A DNA stretch of 64,000 bases from Eucommia ulmoides (Eukaryota; Streptophyta; Magnoliopsida; Garryales; Eucommiaceae). The position numbers and the translations under genes are program-made. How positions within the stretch are numbered: position 1 is the stretch's first letter; each line of letters starts with the position of its first letter. A model generated the notes under the pieces. That model was not told where the DNA came from. It made no database searches and saw only the letters and a list, made by a program, of their open reading frames with translations. The DNA lies in contig CM028339.1 of NCBI GenBank assembly GCA_016647705.1, forward strand, positions 24,157,803 through 24,221,802, read 5' to 3'. This document shows, in pieces, positions 12,975 through 24,836 of the stretch.

Positions 12975-14450
12975 TATGGCAGAAGAATTTCAAGCATTGA
13001 AAAAGCAAGGAACATGGCTTTTAGTTCCTCCCAATCCAACTAAAAAACTAGTAGGATCCAAATGGATTTTTTTCGGAAAAACACAATGCAAATGGCTCCC
13101 TAAATAAATACAAAGCTCAAGTAGTTGTGCATGGATTTAGTCAAAGGCCAGATATTGACTATATTGAAACTTTCTCGCCTGTTGCTAAACATACAACAAT
13201 TCGATTATTTTGTCTATTGTTGTTACAAAAGATTGGCCTCTTCGTCAATTAGATGTCAACAATGCATTTTTGCATGGGAATTTGACAGAAAATGTATATT
13301 TGGCTCAACCAAAGGGGTTTACTGATAAAAATATACCAAATTATGTATGCAAACTAAAGAAAGCAATTTATGGGCTTAAATAGGCTCCTCGGGCATGGTA
13401 CTCAGAACTCAGGATTTATATCTTTGGGATTTTGTGTCTCACACTTTGATCATTGTATTTTTATCTACTGTCATTATGGGATAACGCTTTACTTGGTAGT
13501 ATATATAGATGATTTAATAGTCACAGGAAGTCATACTGATGCAGTAGATAAGTTTATTCAAAATCTTAGTTATCAGTTCTCGATTAAGGATCAACCTCAA
13601 TTACTTTCTTGGTGTCTAAGTGGTTCAAAACCCTAATGGGTCATTTCTTTCTCAAAAGAAGTATATTGATGATATTATTGCCAAAGTTCAAATGGGTGGA
13701 TCAAATGCCATTAGTACTCCCATTGCCACCGGCAACAACTTATGTTTGGAGGATAGTACTCATTTTGAAGATCTAAAACTTTATCAAACTATCGTTAAAA
13801 CTATGCGGTATTTGTCTTTAACTAGACTCGACATCATATTTTTCGTAAACAAGCTTGCTCAATTTTCTCTTCGACCAACTATTAAACATTGGTCTATTGT
13901 GAAGCGTTTTGTTTGTTATCTAAAAGACACCATTGACTATGGTCTCTTTCTTTATCGTCGTTCACCTCTAGTTCTTCATGCATTCTTTGATGATGACTAG
14001 GCTGGAAACAAGGATGATAGATCTTCCACAAGTGCTTATCTTGTTTATCTTGGTTAAAAACTTGTTTCTTGGAGTTCAAAGAAACAAATAAGTGTGGCTC
14101 GTTCTTCAATTGAGGCAGAATGCAGGCCAGTTGCTTCGGCAACAACAAAACTTCTTTGGATCCAAAATCTCCTTAGGGAGATTTCAGTTTCGTTGTCCCA
14201 AAAACCGGTGGTCTATTATGACAATTTGGGAGCCATATATTTGGCAGGAAACCCAATGTTTTACTCTCACGTGAAGCATTTGAAAATTAACTGTCATTTT
14301 GTAAGGTCTTTCGTTCAAAAAGACCAATTTCATGTCGCTCATATTCGTGGAAAGGATCAACTCGCTGACTTGCTCACGAAAGCACTCTCCAGATTTGAAT
14401 TTGAAGGCTTTCGGTCCAAGATTAGCGTTACTCCTCGACCGCCATCTTGA
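12975..14450 (+). pseudogene. Copia C1 reverse transcriptase-RNase H region
   Basis: Reading from the left: 'GTWLLVPP' and 'VGSKWIF' (about 13010-13070), the polymerase motif YIDDLIVTGS (13500-13530), then RNase H wording 'SSIEAEC', 'VVYYDN', 'HLKI' and 'IRGKDQLADLLTKALS' (14100-14400). These are standard Copia reverse transcriptase and RNase H landmarks. The stretch is spread over several frames and is a fossil. Confidence 0.85.
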
Positions 14451-14711
14451 GGGGACATATTAGGAAAATTGACTAATCATATTTGATTGAATTTATTAGG
14501 TGTATTCATTATGATTTGATTGTGTTTCCTTTTCTATAATTGGTAGTTTCTTTGATTGTATTTCCTTTTCTATATTTGGTAGTTTCTTTGATTGTATTTC
14601 CTTTTATATATTTGGTGTTTTCTTGCAAGTTGTCTAGGCTTTTCTACACATTCTTGTATATAAATAGTGATGTACACTTGTCAATAATATTGAGGATTTC
14701 TACCTTCATCA

Positions 14712-16048
14712 ATTTTCTTTAATCAATTGATTATATTTTATTAGAAATATTTTGAAAGAGATTTTTATGTGAAACATTTTGTTTTTTTAAATTGAGGGCT
14801 TTAACATAAATTAATTTTCTTCCTCAAACTTTCTGATTTCGTAATTCTTTCGATAAAACATTATGACCTATATTTGTGGCTAGATTTTTGAATTGATTTG
14901 AGACTTGAGCCTAGACTATTTTTTGTCTTTATTCATTAGTAATTTGATGGAGTTGTGGTAGAGAAAATTTAGGGTCAAAAGGTTAGGATCCTAGGGTTTA
15001 AATCTATGGAAATATCACCTAAAACTAGCAGTTGGAGATGATATGATTTTGAGCTTAAATTGACTACGTTTTTCTATTAAAAAATTAATATCAGAAGTGT
15101 AGAATTTTTTAAATTCAAGTGTTACAAGAGAAAGAAAAAGAGAAAAGGCAAAAAAAAAATAAATAAATAAATAAATCTTAATATTTTTTAGAGAAACCAA
15201 AGATAGTTTTTCTGAGGAAAAACTCTTGATCTTTTGAAGCTGATTTCATTTACTACATTATATTGCTGTGATTATTATTATCTACTTAAAATCCGGTGAA
15301 ATCATTATTTATATTACATTATCTTTGTGAAATTTCTTGTAAATATATTCTATACATTGCTTCGAATATCACTTAATTAGATCTTATCTTGAGAAAGTGA
15401 ATTAAACTTTGTTTCCAAAAATCATTTTAAAAAATTCTTAGACCTTAAACTTGGAAATTATTTCTATTATGAGTTAAAACGATTTGATATAATTTATCGG
15501 GGCTATCTGATTTTGTGCTACATTTGTTTTAAATCCAGATAAACTTAACACGATTTTAAATTGAATATCTTGTAATAGTATGCACTTATATAACACTTAA
15601 AATCGATCTTAATGTCAAATTTGATATTAATAATTGTTGGTAGAAGCTCTTTGTGAGAAAAAAATATTTTTTTTTGGTTTTTGTATTTGTGTGAGGTTAT
15701 ATCTTGGATCTAAGTGTAAATTGTTTAGGCGAGAGTGCGACTGAGTATAAGGGTAATTTATTCAATCAGGATTGTAAGGGGTTTGATTCTCACCTGGTAA
15801 AAGAATCAGAAAGGTTTTAGTGGATTGAATTCCTTGCGAGAGTTTAAGAGAGTAGACGTAGGCAAGAGTATCTTGCCGAACTATTGTAAAATATCTGGTG
15901 CCAAATTTTTCTATCCCTTTCTCTTTGTGTGCCTAGAAATAACACTTCTGCAATTAATCAAGATTAAAATCGAATAGGCTAAATTATTTTGATTAACATT
16001 TTTTAAACTACCCAATTCACCTCCTTCTTGGGTAAATTTTTGGGCCAA
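14712..16048 (-). mobile_element. Reversed family A LTR, right part
   Basis: It ends in 'acccaagaaggaggtgaattg' when reversed, then TGTTGGCCC at the tip (16048). Internal blocks ('ggtagaagctc', 'gattgaattcc', 'cttgccgaac') match the intact LTR at 9520 in reverse order. Copia C1 forms its left border, which fits an insertion of C1 into this LTR. Confidence 0.6.
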
Positions 16049-16561
16049 CACTTGTGTTACTTGATCTTGAACTATATATAAAATCTATAACTATCCTCTT
16101 TTGTCCAGGCGTCTTTCGAGAGTGAGTTAAGCCCCATTGGGTTTCTACATGGTACCAAAGATTGACCTTTTGTCGGATATTGGGCATGTTGAATCCCATA
16201 TCGATGTTGGTATTCAATACGCTCCTTCATACGCAGGGTGAACTTTTGTCAAACCATTACGAATAGATATCGAGGGACCAACATCGATGTAGGATTCAAT
16301 ACGTCCAACACCAAACAATAGGCATGGCTCTAATACCATATAAAAACTCAATAGGCCTAACTCACTCTCAAAAGATGCCTTAAGAAATAAAGGTATCCCC
16401 ATACTTTATGTATAACTCATGATTAGGTAACACAAGCGATATGGGATTTAACACTCCCCTTCATGTGTAGGGTGGACTTTGCCAAACTACTACCAACGAA
16501 TATTGGGATGAGAAAGCAATATTGATGTGGGATTTAACACGCCCTTTCATGCGCAGCGTGG
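16049..16561. repeat. Dispersed repeat with reiterated 'gggatttaacacgcccttcatg' modules
   Basis: Three to four diverged modules around 16190, 16290, 16445 and 16530 read 'gatt(c/t)aa(t/c)ac(g/t)c(c)c' plus 'ttcat(a/g)cgcag(g/c)gtg'. This wording is common in dispersed plant repeats. There is no open reading frame and I cannot assign a family. Confidence 0.4.
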
Positions 16562-17624
16562 TGATAGGTGTAATTTATCTATTGATTCCCAAGCCAGTTT
16601 TGGTAGTTTTCAAGTATTTTTATAGTGTTTTAATTAGTTTTTATTTGTTTTGTTATAAACCAGGTGTTTGGGGCGAAAATGGATGAAAACGATCCATAAA
16701 CGAGCAAGTCGGTGGAAGAACGGTGGAAAAACGAACAAAAGGATAAAAGTTCAGAACTTGCAGCCCACCGCTGTAACAATCAAAGTACAGATAATTGCTA
16801 CATTTCCACCGCTGCAGTAGTCAAAATGCAGAGAGCTCCACCGCTGTAGCAGTTATCCGGCAGAAAGCCACCGACTTTTCCACCGCTGCAGAGGTCAGGC
16901 GCCAGACAGTTTAAATATTTTAGGATATTTTGGATCCTATAAATATCCTCTCTTCTCCCCCAAACACTTAGGAACATTTTTGGGAGCGTCTTGAGAGCTC
17001 GAAGGCCTATTAACCAAGAGAAGAACACAACATCAAGAAGAGGAAACATTCTCGGAGCAGTTTTACCGTTGATTCTTCGGATAACGGCTAGTCTCCTCGT
17101 TTCTCTCTTTTATTCTTAGTTTGGTTGATAGTTTTGTATATTTTTAGCTTGTATTTTGTCGTATATGTGGTTATGGCCATGAAAAACTAAACATATATTA
17201 TCTAAGGAGCAGTTGAACGCGCCCCGATTTTTCAGAGAAAACCAAAAAAATATAGATATATGTTTATATATGCTTGGCGCTGGTAAAACGAGAAGGGTTT
17301 TTAAAAACGTCGATTTTCTCATTAAAATATACTTAAGCCTGTTTTAGAAAAATGAGTCGCCGCCTAGCATTGGGTTTAAATGATGTGCTAGGTCACCATA
17401 TTTTTCTTTTTTGAAAATAATTAAAAAAAAATGGCTTAAGTAAAATTTGACTCCAAAAATAATATGGTCTAACCAGAGATTCGTTTAAAGAGTTCGGGGG
17501 TCAGTTACGCTCGGGGAAGGTGTCAAGCACCCCAAGACGCCCGTCCAAAGACGGTACCTTATCCGATTAAGTCCAATTAGAATTTAAATCCGAATGTTTT
17601 TATTTTATTTTTAAATCCTCCTTA

Positions 17625-18705
17625 TATACACATATACACATACACACACATTGAGGGAAGTGATCTCCCTTCTAAACCTAGACCGTTCTGATGGAAGGCT
17701 GTGAATTTTCCACCTCATCTTGTTAACACATTATATTTAATATGAGTTAAAGAAAACACACGCACCCACACGCACGCACACATTGAGGGGAATAATTTCC
17801 CTTCTAAATTTAAACCGTTCAAATGGAAGGTTGGAAATTTTCCACCTCGTATCGTTAGCACATTATATTTAATACAAATTAAATAAAACACCCACACACA
17901 CGCATCGAGGGAAGTAATTCCCTTCTAAATTTAAGCCGTTCAAATTGAAGGTTGGGAATTTTCCACCTCGTATTGTTAGCACATTATATTTAATACAATT
18001 TAAATAAAACACCCGCACACATGCATCGAGGAGAGTAATTCCCTTCTAAATTTAGCCATTCAAATTGAAGGTTAGGAATTTTCTATCTCGTATTGTTAGC
18101 ACATTATATTTAATACAAATTAAATAAAACACCCGCACACACGCATCGAGGAGAGTAATTCCCTTCTAAATTTTAGCCATTCAAATTGAAGGTTGGGAAT
18201 TTTTCACCTCGTATTGTTAGCACATTATATTTAATATAAATTAAATAAAACACCCGCACACACGCATCGAGGAGAGTAATTCCCTTCTAAATTTTAGCCA
18301 TTCAAATTGAAGGTTGGGAATTTTCCACCTTGTATTGTTAGCACATTATATTTAATATAAATTAAATAAAACACCCGCACACACGCATCGAGGGGAGTAA
18401 TTCCCTTCTAAATTTAGCCATTCAAATTGAAGGTTGGGAATTTTCCACCTCGTATTGTTAGTACATTATATTTAATACAAATTAAATAAAACATCCGCAC
18501 ACACGCATCGAGGGGAGTAATTCCCTTATAAATTTAGCCATTCAAATTGAAGGTTGGAAATTTTTCACCTCGTATTGTTAGTACATTATACTTAATACAA
18601 ATTAAATAAAACACCCGCACATACGCATCGAGGGGAGTAATTCTCTTCTAAATTTAGCCTTTCAAATTGAAGGTTGGGAATTTTCCACCTCGTTTTATTT
18701 ACTCA
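17625..18705. repeat. Minisatellite, ~120-bp unit, about nine copies
   Basis: Each unit has 'cgcatcgagg(g)gagtaattc', 'ccattcaaattgaaggttgg', 'aattttccacctcgt' and 'ttagcacattatatttaata'. The anchor 'catcgagg' recurs near 17902, 18022, 18142, 18264, 18384, 18505 and 18625, with two diverged units before it. The first units differ most and the central ones are nearly identical, which suggests recent unequal exchange in the middle. Confidence 0.9.
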
Positions 18706-19080
18706 AAAAAAAAAAAAAAAAAAAAAAAAAAGAAAAGTAATAAATAAATAAATAATAAAGGAAAAAAAAAAAAAAGAAAAAAAAATCTAATTTACAAAAA
18801 AAAAAATTAGTATAATAACAACTTAAAAAATAAGAGTAAGATTTACAACAGATGAAAATTTACCACCTTCTTGGAGATTTTCTTCTTCAAAATTACAATA
18901 AAATGAAAATAATATTATTTCCTTCAAAATTTTTCTCCAGATTTCCCCTCTCCCTTACAAAAATTCCTCTCAAAAATTTCTTCCCCTCCAAAATCCTCCT
19001 CTCTTCTGAGTTGTCTGAGCCCTCTTCTATTTATAGGAAATTTTTTGAAACTCCAGGCGTGCGAAAAGGTAAGGAAAAGG

Positions 19081-19237
19081 GGGTGGGTGCACCGAAATTT
19101 GGTGCACCCACCCTCTTTTGGGTGCACCAAAACTTGGTGCACCCAAAAGGGGGGCTTTCTGCCCCCTTTTCTTTGCTGGCCGCATGTGCGGCCAGCTTTA
19201 AGCTGGCTGCACATGCAGCCTGGTCGCACGTGCGACC
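19081..19237. repeat. Cluster of six consecutive hairpins
   Basis: 19081-19113 has 13-base arms (GGGTGGGTGCACC and its complement). 19116-19148 has 15-base arms (TTTTGGGTGCACCAA). A GGGGG/CCCCC stem spans about 19145-19171. Then come CTGGCCGCATGTGCGGCCAG (19176-19195), GGCTGCACATGCAGCC (19205-19220) and GGTCGCACGTGCGACC (19222-19237). They lie end to end near the 3' end of the solo LTR. Confidence 0.85.
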
Positions 19238-19998
19238 TTCGTGCACCCCTCCCACCCCCGTTCGGTTCAGACCTCTCTCGTTTTCGTCTATTTCTTGTCC
19301 ATTTTGTTCTGAATTAACGCGTTTTTATTCCACTTCGAAAAATCTACAAAACCAAAAAAATAAAAATCAATTACTAATATTTAATTTACTTAAGAGATTA
19401 ATAAAACTTAATTTAGCAGTATTAAACCGCATAAATACGGTACAATCAAAACAAAATAAATAAAAAAATAAAATAAAGGTAACTATAAAATAAAGTATAA
19501 TTTTTTGCGAGGCGGTCAAAATACCGTGTCTACAGCAGTGTACTTCATAAAAACATTGTTTGAATAAATCAATGTTTTGTTAATGGTTGTTCATATTTAT
19601 CTGATTGTGTTTACTATTTTATTACAATCTTGACATGCTTGTTATGATAATAGGATTGATTTTGAGAATACGAGGTTTGACACTCGGGAGAGGTAACCTC
19701 GGATTCGGACTAGGGTTTAAACACAACGTGACAATCTAATGACCAAAGAGAGCATTAGAAAGTATGCAATCTATGAGGTTGGGATGAGACTCATATGACC
19801 AAGTGTCGTATAAACGCTCGAGGGGGACTTCGGCATTAACACGAAGTCACATATTCATTCACTTTATACTTGGGAGAGGTAGTGAATGAGATTTCGATAC
19901 CGAAATTGTCAGATAGGATGAATGTCATTAATATAAACTAGATTGAAATGAACATGTTTAAGTGGATGAAGTTAATCTCTAGTCAATTTAAGTAGGCT

Positions 19999-20460
19999 AG
20001 GATGATCATGGACTTGCAAGTCGATTCTTTCACAACCACTAGGCCAAATCTTTAGGTTTAATTTAGTTATGTAATTAATTAAATTAAATATGACTTATCA
20101 AATGGTCATTCTTATTGGGCTTTCAATTTCTTGACCTCCATTACTTCATGCTACAAATTGGACTTCTCGGTTTTTCCATCATCATTGCGTCTCCTCTTTA
20201 TCTTCTCAAAATTATAAATGCAAAGAAAAATAGTAAAAAGAGAGGGATACATTTTGGAAGGAGAAAATGATATATAGAAAGAGATAAATACAACAAAAAG
20301 AAAAATGAGACAGAGCATGCAAGCCCTTGAAAAACCTTCAAAAATTAACCACAATCTTGAATGGATTTAAAAGACCAATTTACAAAATTATAACCAATCT
20401 ACAATCCAATCACATGGCTCAAATGGTTTTAGTCCATGATCATTCCCTAACTAACATATA
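19999..20460. other. Possible small TIR element or flank
   Basis: 'taggatgatcatggact' near 20002 and 'agtccatgatcattccctaa' near 20431 are inverted copies. They recall hAT ends, but no 8-bp target duplication is visible. There is no coding region. Confidence 0.3.
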
Positions 20461-21447
20461 TAATACATGGCGTGTAAAATTTTCAAGAAATGGTTAATCC
20501 TATTATGAAATTAAATTGGATCGATAAATATTAACGTTTCCTGATTAAATTAAGAAATTATTCTTATTCAAATTAAATCAAATTCTACGTCTATTAAAAA
20601 TTATTGTATAATTAAAATAGAATTTGATTTAAATATTAAATTATTAAAATTCTTTGTCCATTAAAATTATCTCATAATATTAAAATAGAATTATTTGATA
20701 AACGTGTAAAAACCTTCCCATATTAGAAAATAAATAAATAAATAAATATTAAATTAATATGGATAGTTATTAAATTTAAATAATTAATAATAATCATTAT
20801 CTATAAATTATTATCTAATAAGAATTTAAAATGATTAATTAAATATTTAATTTAAGAAGTTTTAAAATTTAAGTTTCAAATAAGATACCAAATCTAATTT
20901 GATAATTTTTTTCAAATACATTTTAAAAAGATATCAAATCTAATACGTTCACAATTTAAAATTCAAAATTAAAAGGCGTAGTCAACATTAACTTATTCTT
21001 CCTAAATATTCGAAAGACGAAATCTACATAATTTATGAAATCGCAGGTAATTCGAATTCTGCCGGAAAGAAAATCGAACCACTGCATTGGGAACCACTTC
21101 GTACCACTACAGCTATGCCGTTGGAATGCCAAAGCAGTACAAGCATTTCCATGATAACAACGCGTTACTTGCACAAGCTAGCAACGCCCGACGGTGGGGG
21201 TGCCACCATAGACGATTGCGCTGTTACCCTTGCTATCTGGAACCCTAGGCTCCCACCACCTTTGTGGTTTTAACCGCGACAATGTTCTCTTAATTTCCTA
21301 TTTTTTTTATTTTTAAAATTTTTTTAAAAAATAATTTTATAAAAATAAAATAAAAACACTTTCGGATTTACACGCGATCGAATATCGTCAATATTCCCAC
21401 GATCATTCATAAAACATAACCAAAAAATTATTTTAAGTTAATTATGA
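20461..21447. other. Unassigned AT-rich sequence
   Basis: There is no gene. It lies on the inner side of the reversed primer site at 21451, so it may be the remnant 5' interior of the LTR element whose LTR follows. A GC-richer patch at 21040-21280 has no recognisable product. Confidence 0.3.
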
Positions 21448-21450
21448 AGT

Positions 21451-23111
21451 GGCTCTGAAACCACTTTTAGATATCAAATTGACATATTTAGGCAACGGAA
21501 TACAAAAAATTAAATCACAATTCAATATCCAATTCCTTAAAGTCGGATCTTATTGTACCAACATTAAAATAATAGAGCAGGCAATATTAAAACACTTTTA
21601 TAAAAGTATTACCTCTTTTGATGTTTCAACCTCAAAGTTGATAGTTCACGAGGTGTGATCTGAGTAGGTTCTTCCGAGAGTGTCAAACACGAGCAGTTCA
21701 GCTATTAGAGATTTGATTATCTTAGAAGTGACAAAGATGTCTCACCTCTAACTATATACACAAAGAGAATCTCCGAAAGAAAAGTGTTCTTGAGATTTCT
21801 AAGATTATATCTAATCCCAAGACTTTAGGATGACTCTGATTTGAATCTAGGTGATAGTAAGATTCAAATCACTAGTGAAATCCGAAAAACGCAATCTTAC
21901 AGATACAGAGATCTTAGAGAAAATGAGGGATGGAAACATATGTATGGGGTGGCTGAATTTTCTTCCAAGTGGGAGACCATTATTGGTTTTCCACTTTATA
22001 TAGATTGTCCAAGGTTCAAAATCCTGGACCCCTTCGTTTTTGTATTTACACGTTGGTCCCTGAACTTCTTAAATTCAACATTACTATCAATTTCTTTTTC
22101 AATGACTCTTTTAACATCAATTATCTATTATGTGTGATCCAATAGGTTCATACTAATTTTTTATAGTAAAAATAATTAATTAACTAATTATTTTACTAAT
22201 CAATTAATTAATAAAAAATAGAAGAATCCTAATTTTTTTCTTCTAGAAGAAGATGCTCTTTTCCTTAAAACATTTCCTCCAACTGTGAGTCACGTCTACC
22301 CACATATCAAAGTCATATCTAGTTGGAATAAATTTAACCAAAATATACCCCAGGTATGATAAGCGTATTACACGATCTCTTTATTTGTGTACATGAAAGG
22401 ACCAACAGGATATGCCCTTATTCCAATCATTTGTATTTGATTGATAATATAATTCTTTGTGATACCGATTGGAATCTTATCTCAATAATCACAATACTCT
22501 GGGGCAGAGTTTTGGGTGAATTATACTAAATCAAATCACATGGGTCACATCTCATTTTGATAAGAATGATAGATCCTTTCTTACATACTCGTTTATTCGC
22601 ATGTATGTCCCACTATATCCAGTGAATACCTTTCAAGACTCATGGTTAGAGAACAACACTTAGTGATATCAAAGTATAGCTACGCATACATGTAATATAC
22701 AATATCTTAAGTACAAAAGTTCATGGAATAAGATCACATCTTAGATATCATATTTTGACTCAAGCAAAACTATCATGTAGGATATCAAGGATAATCATGT
22801 TCGGTCTCTTACTACTCTTAGTAAATCCCCATAAATATGTTCTAGGATCTCATATTAATATATTAAGACTCACCATTCTCAAAGACAAAAACATCGGATT
22901 AGGCTAGTTTAGATTGTTGAAGACAATTTTCAACAATCCAATGCTGATTATAAACAACTTAGAATATCAAGTCACCAAATATTTTTGGTCTCCTATTTAA
23001 TCACATTAAATAGCAAGAATACTTTTTATTGATTCTTGATATTAAAATATTTTTATAGATAAAAGCCTTCAATGTGATAATACAAGATTGACTTAGTACT
23101 TACATCCAACA
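21451..23111 (-). mobile_element. Reversed LTR with adjacent primer-binding site
   Basis: GGCTCTGAAACCA (21451-21463) is the reverse of TGGTTTCAGAGCC, an initiator-Met-like primer site. The DNA to its right runs to ATCCAACA (23111). Reversed, this LTR therefore starts TGTTGGAT and ends just before the primer site. The length is about 1.65 kb. There is no matching second LTR in the window and the interior is largely lost. Superfamily uncertain, perhaps Copia. Confidence 0.5.
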
Positions 23112-23159
23112 CTTACCAATTTAATGGTAACTCTTCCATTGCAGGACACAGGACAATAC

Positions 23160-24836
23160 AAATCTATTGTTTTTTTCCTTAAGCACCTCTATTCCCTGAT
23201 CTTAGTCTAGATCTTAACAACGGCTTTGAATATAGGCATGTGCCTTGCTTCCTATATCCATAAATTGAAAGACTCGACAATATTTGATGTTATCTCTCCA
23301 TATTTGTTTACCCTAAAACAATGCGTTGCATTAACATTATTTTAGAATGCTTTTGACAAATGCAACAACATCAATCCCCCCTTCAACAATGATGTTGTTA
23401 ATGTGCTGATTAAACAAACTCTCTGTCGAGGTATAAGATTCTTCACGAAACTTCTAAATAAGTTATTCTTTAACCATTCTACAACTACTAGAAAGCTTAT
23501 ATCTCAAATTGTTCTTGAAGTGCTGAAGACAAAATGCATTTAAACACATTAGGAACACCTTCTTTATTGCTGAAAGCAACCCCAGGTTCCTGTCGAAAAT
23601 TAATGTAATCTGACGATTTAGGGACACTATATTATATAATTGTCCCAAAAACTAACTTTAATTTTCTTATGTTTTCTAATAAACAATTTCAAATGCATAT
23701 GAAAATATTTTTGGAAAAAAAAAAAAAACTTTTAATCATGTATATCAAAAAATAAAAATAAAAAGTCACCGACAATGTGCAATCACAAAAAGTTATTTTT
23801 ATGACTTATGTTGATTCTCATCCTTTCCTGTAGCACCAAGAAGGCATTTTTTATATCTCGATTTAAAAAATATAGGATCCAAAAATAAGATAGGACAACA
23901 AAAATTATAATCAATCATACAAGCAACAAAGCAAACAAATAATCTAATAAAATGACTAGTTGACTTATCACAGTCAATATCAAATCGTGTACTGTGGTAT
24001 GTCTCCCATATGGCATCCTTATACAATAACAATTGATCATAACCTATTCATGATTGTACGTTATATCTAACATATATTGTTCTTTAAAGTTAATTAAAAC
24101 CTCAATAGGGAGTTTAAGAGGTTTCTTACGAACTTCATTAACTATGCAGTTTGCAACATCCGAACTCATTCAAGAATTAGATGTAGTTCGAGAAGCTGCA
24201 AAAAAAGTGTGAACAAGATGAAGTTTTTTAATATAGAAACACCTACTAAATTTATCAGCAATAGCATGAACAAATCAATTGTATACAAATATCATCTTCA
24301 TTTTGCACCAAGCTGTAATTCCTTGCTTTCTCCAATGCAAGCCATGCATGATTGTGCGTTATATCTAAGCCCATATTGTTCTTTAAAGTCAATTAAAACC
24401 TCAACAGGGTACTTTTCTTACAAAGTTCACTAACTATGCAACTTGAAACAACATCCGAACTCATTCAAGAATCAAATATAGTTTGAGAAACTGCACCACA
24501 AGTGTGTACATGATGAAGTTTTTTAATATAGAAGCACCCACTATATTTATCAACAATAGCACGAGCAAACCAATTGCATCCAGATATCATCTTAATTTTG
24601 CAACAAGTTGTAATCCTTCTCTTGTCATTTTTCAAATAACTAAATTCAAAACCAACTTCAAGGGCATACTTAACCAAAACATATCTAAAGTGAGAAGAGC
24701 CAGCAGCAAAATATTGTCCCACCCCCTGAATACCATCTTTCCAATCAGTTGATAACCGATTCTGTTTTTTATGAGAGTAATATTCAATTAAGAAATATTT
24801 CTCAACCTTATTATACTTAGCCCTAATTGTTGTCAA
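23160..24836 (-). pseudogene. Mutator-like (MULE) transposase, decayed
   Basis: Reading leftward from 24836: a MuDR-type N-terminal domain ('HFRYVLVKYALEVGFEFSYL', then 'CCKIKMISGCNWF' and 'FYIKKLHHVHTCG', the zinc-chelating region). Next, at 24032-23799, comes the transposase core opening 'RLFVCFVACMIDYNFCCP' and 'LFLD...KKCLLGATGKDENQ'. Then at 23648-23463 'ITLIFDRNLGLLSAIKKVF' and 'AFCLQHFKNNLR'. These match the plant MULE transposase domain order, with stops and frame changes between blocks and no C-terminal SWIM finger found. Part of the N-terminal region is duplicated. I see no terminal inverted repeats, so the element's borders are lost. Confidence 0.8.
24042..24640. repeat. ~303-bp tandem duplication inside the MULE gene
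   Basis: 'catgattgt(a/g)cgttatatcta' near 24046 and 24349, 'acatccgaactcattcaagaat' near 24156 and 24451, and 'gatgaagttttttaatatagaa' near 24218 and 24511 recur in the same order. The duplication covers the end of the zinc-chelating domain and the linker after it. Confidence 0.8.

Larger units (their letters stand above)
5192..14711 (+). mobile_element. Copia LTR retrotransposon C1, old, with three nested solo LTRs
   Basis: The LTRs are 5192-5409 and 14458-14711, both running TATTAGGAAA...TCATCA. A polypurine tract (TTGAGGGGA) precedes the 3' LTR, and a decayed initiator-Met-type primer site follows the 5' LTR. The order gag, protease/integrase, reverse transcriptase, RNase H is the Copia order. 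Pre-integrase and integrase wording looks most like the Ale/Retrofit lineage. The LTRs differ at about 9% by hand count, so it is roughly 3-4 million years old at usual plant rates. The 3' LTR has one more 36-bp internal repeat than the 5' LTR. It is broken, with several reading-frame breaks besides the three insertions. No clear target duplication is visible. Confidence 0.9.
17214..19534 (+). mobile_element. Solo LTR, 2.3 kb, probably Gypsy Tat/Ogre type
   Basis: It runs TGAACGCGCC...ACCGTGTCTACA and is flanked by a perfect 5-bp duplication GCAGT (17209-17213 and 19535-19539) inside the family B LTR. There is no internal region. 'Tat/Ogre' is a guess from the long LTR and its 3' tip. It contains the ~120-bp minisatellite, a poly-A run at 18704-18731 and a hairpin cluster near its 3' end. 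Open frames in it (up to 203 codons) have no recognisable domain. Confidence 0.75.
16562..19998 (+). mobile_element. Family B LTR (copy B3), split by another LTR and 3' truncated
   Basis: It starts TGATAGGTGTAA and follows the B4 LTR through 'ggtgtttgggg', the GCTGCAG-rich palindrome zone (16769-16890) and 'ggataacggctagtctcct'. It is interrupted at 17214-19534 and resumes at 19540 with 'cataaaaacattgttt', continuing to 'gaagttaatctctag' near 19990. The expected LTR end is absent, so it is truncated. Confidence 0.75.

Noticed and set aside
17625-18705. CRISPR-like repeat array
   Set aside because: Units are ~120 bp, contiguous and diverged, with no spacers, in a plant LTR.
18852-19463. Open frame of 203 codons as a gene
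   Set aside because: It lies across the hairpin cluster inside a solo LTR, with no domain and competing frames on both strands. It looks like a composition artefact.
20002-20450. hAT element with 'gatgatcatggact' ends
   Set aside because: Inverted ends are visible but no 8-bp duplication was found, so it is kept only as an uncertain feature.
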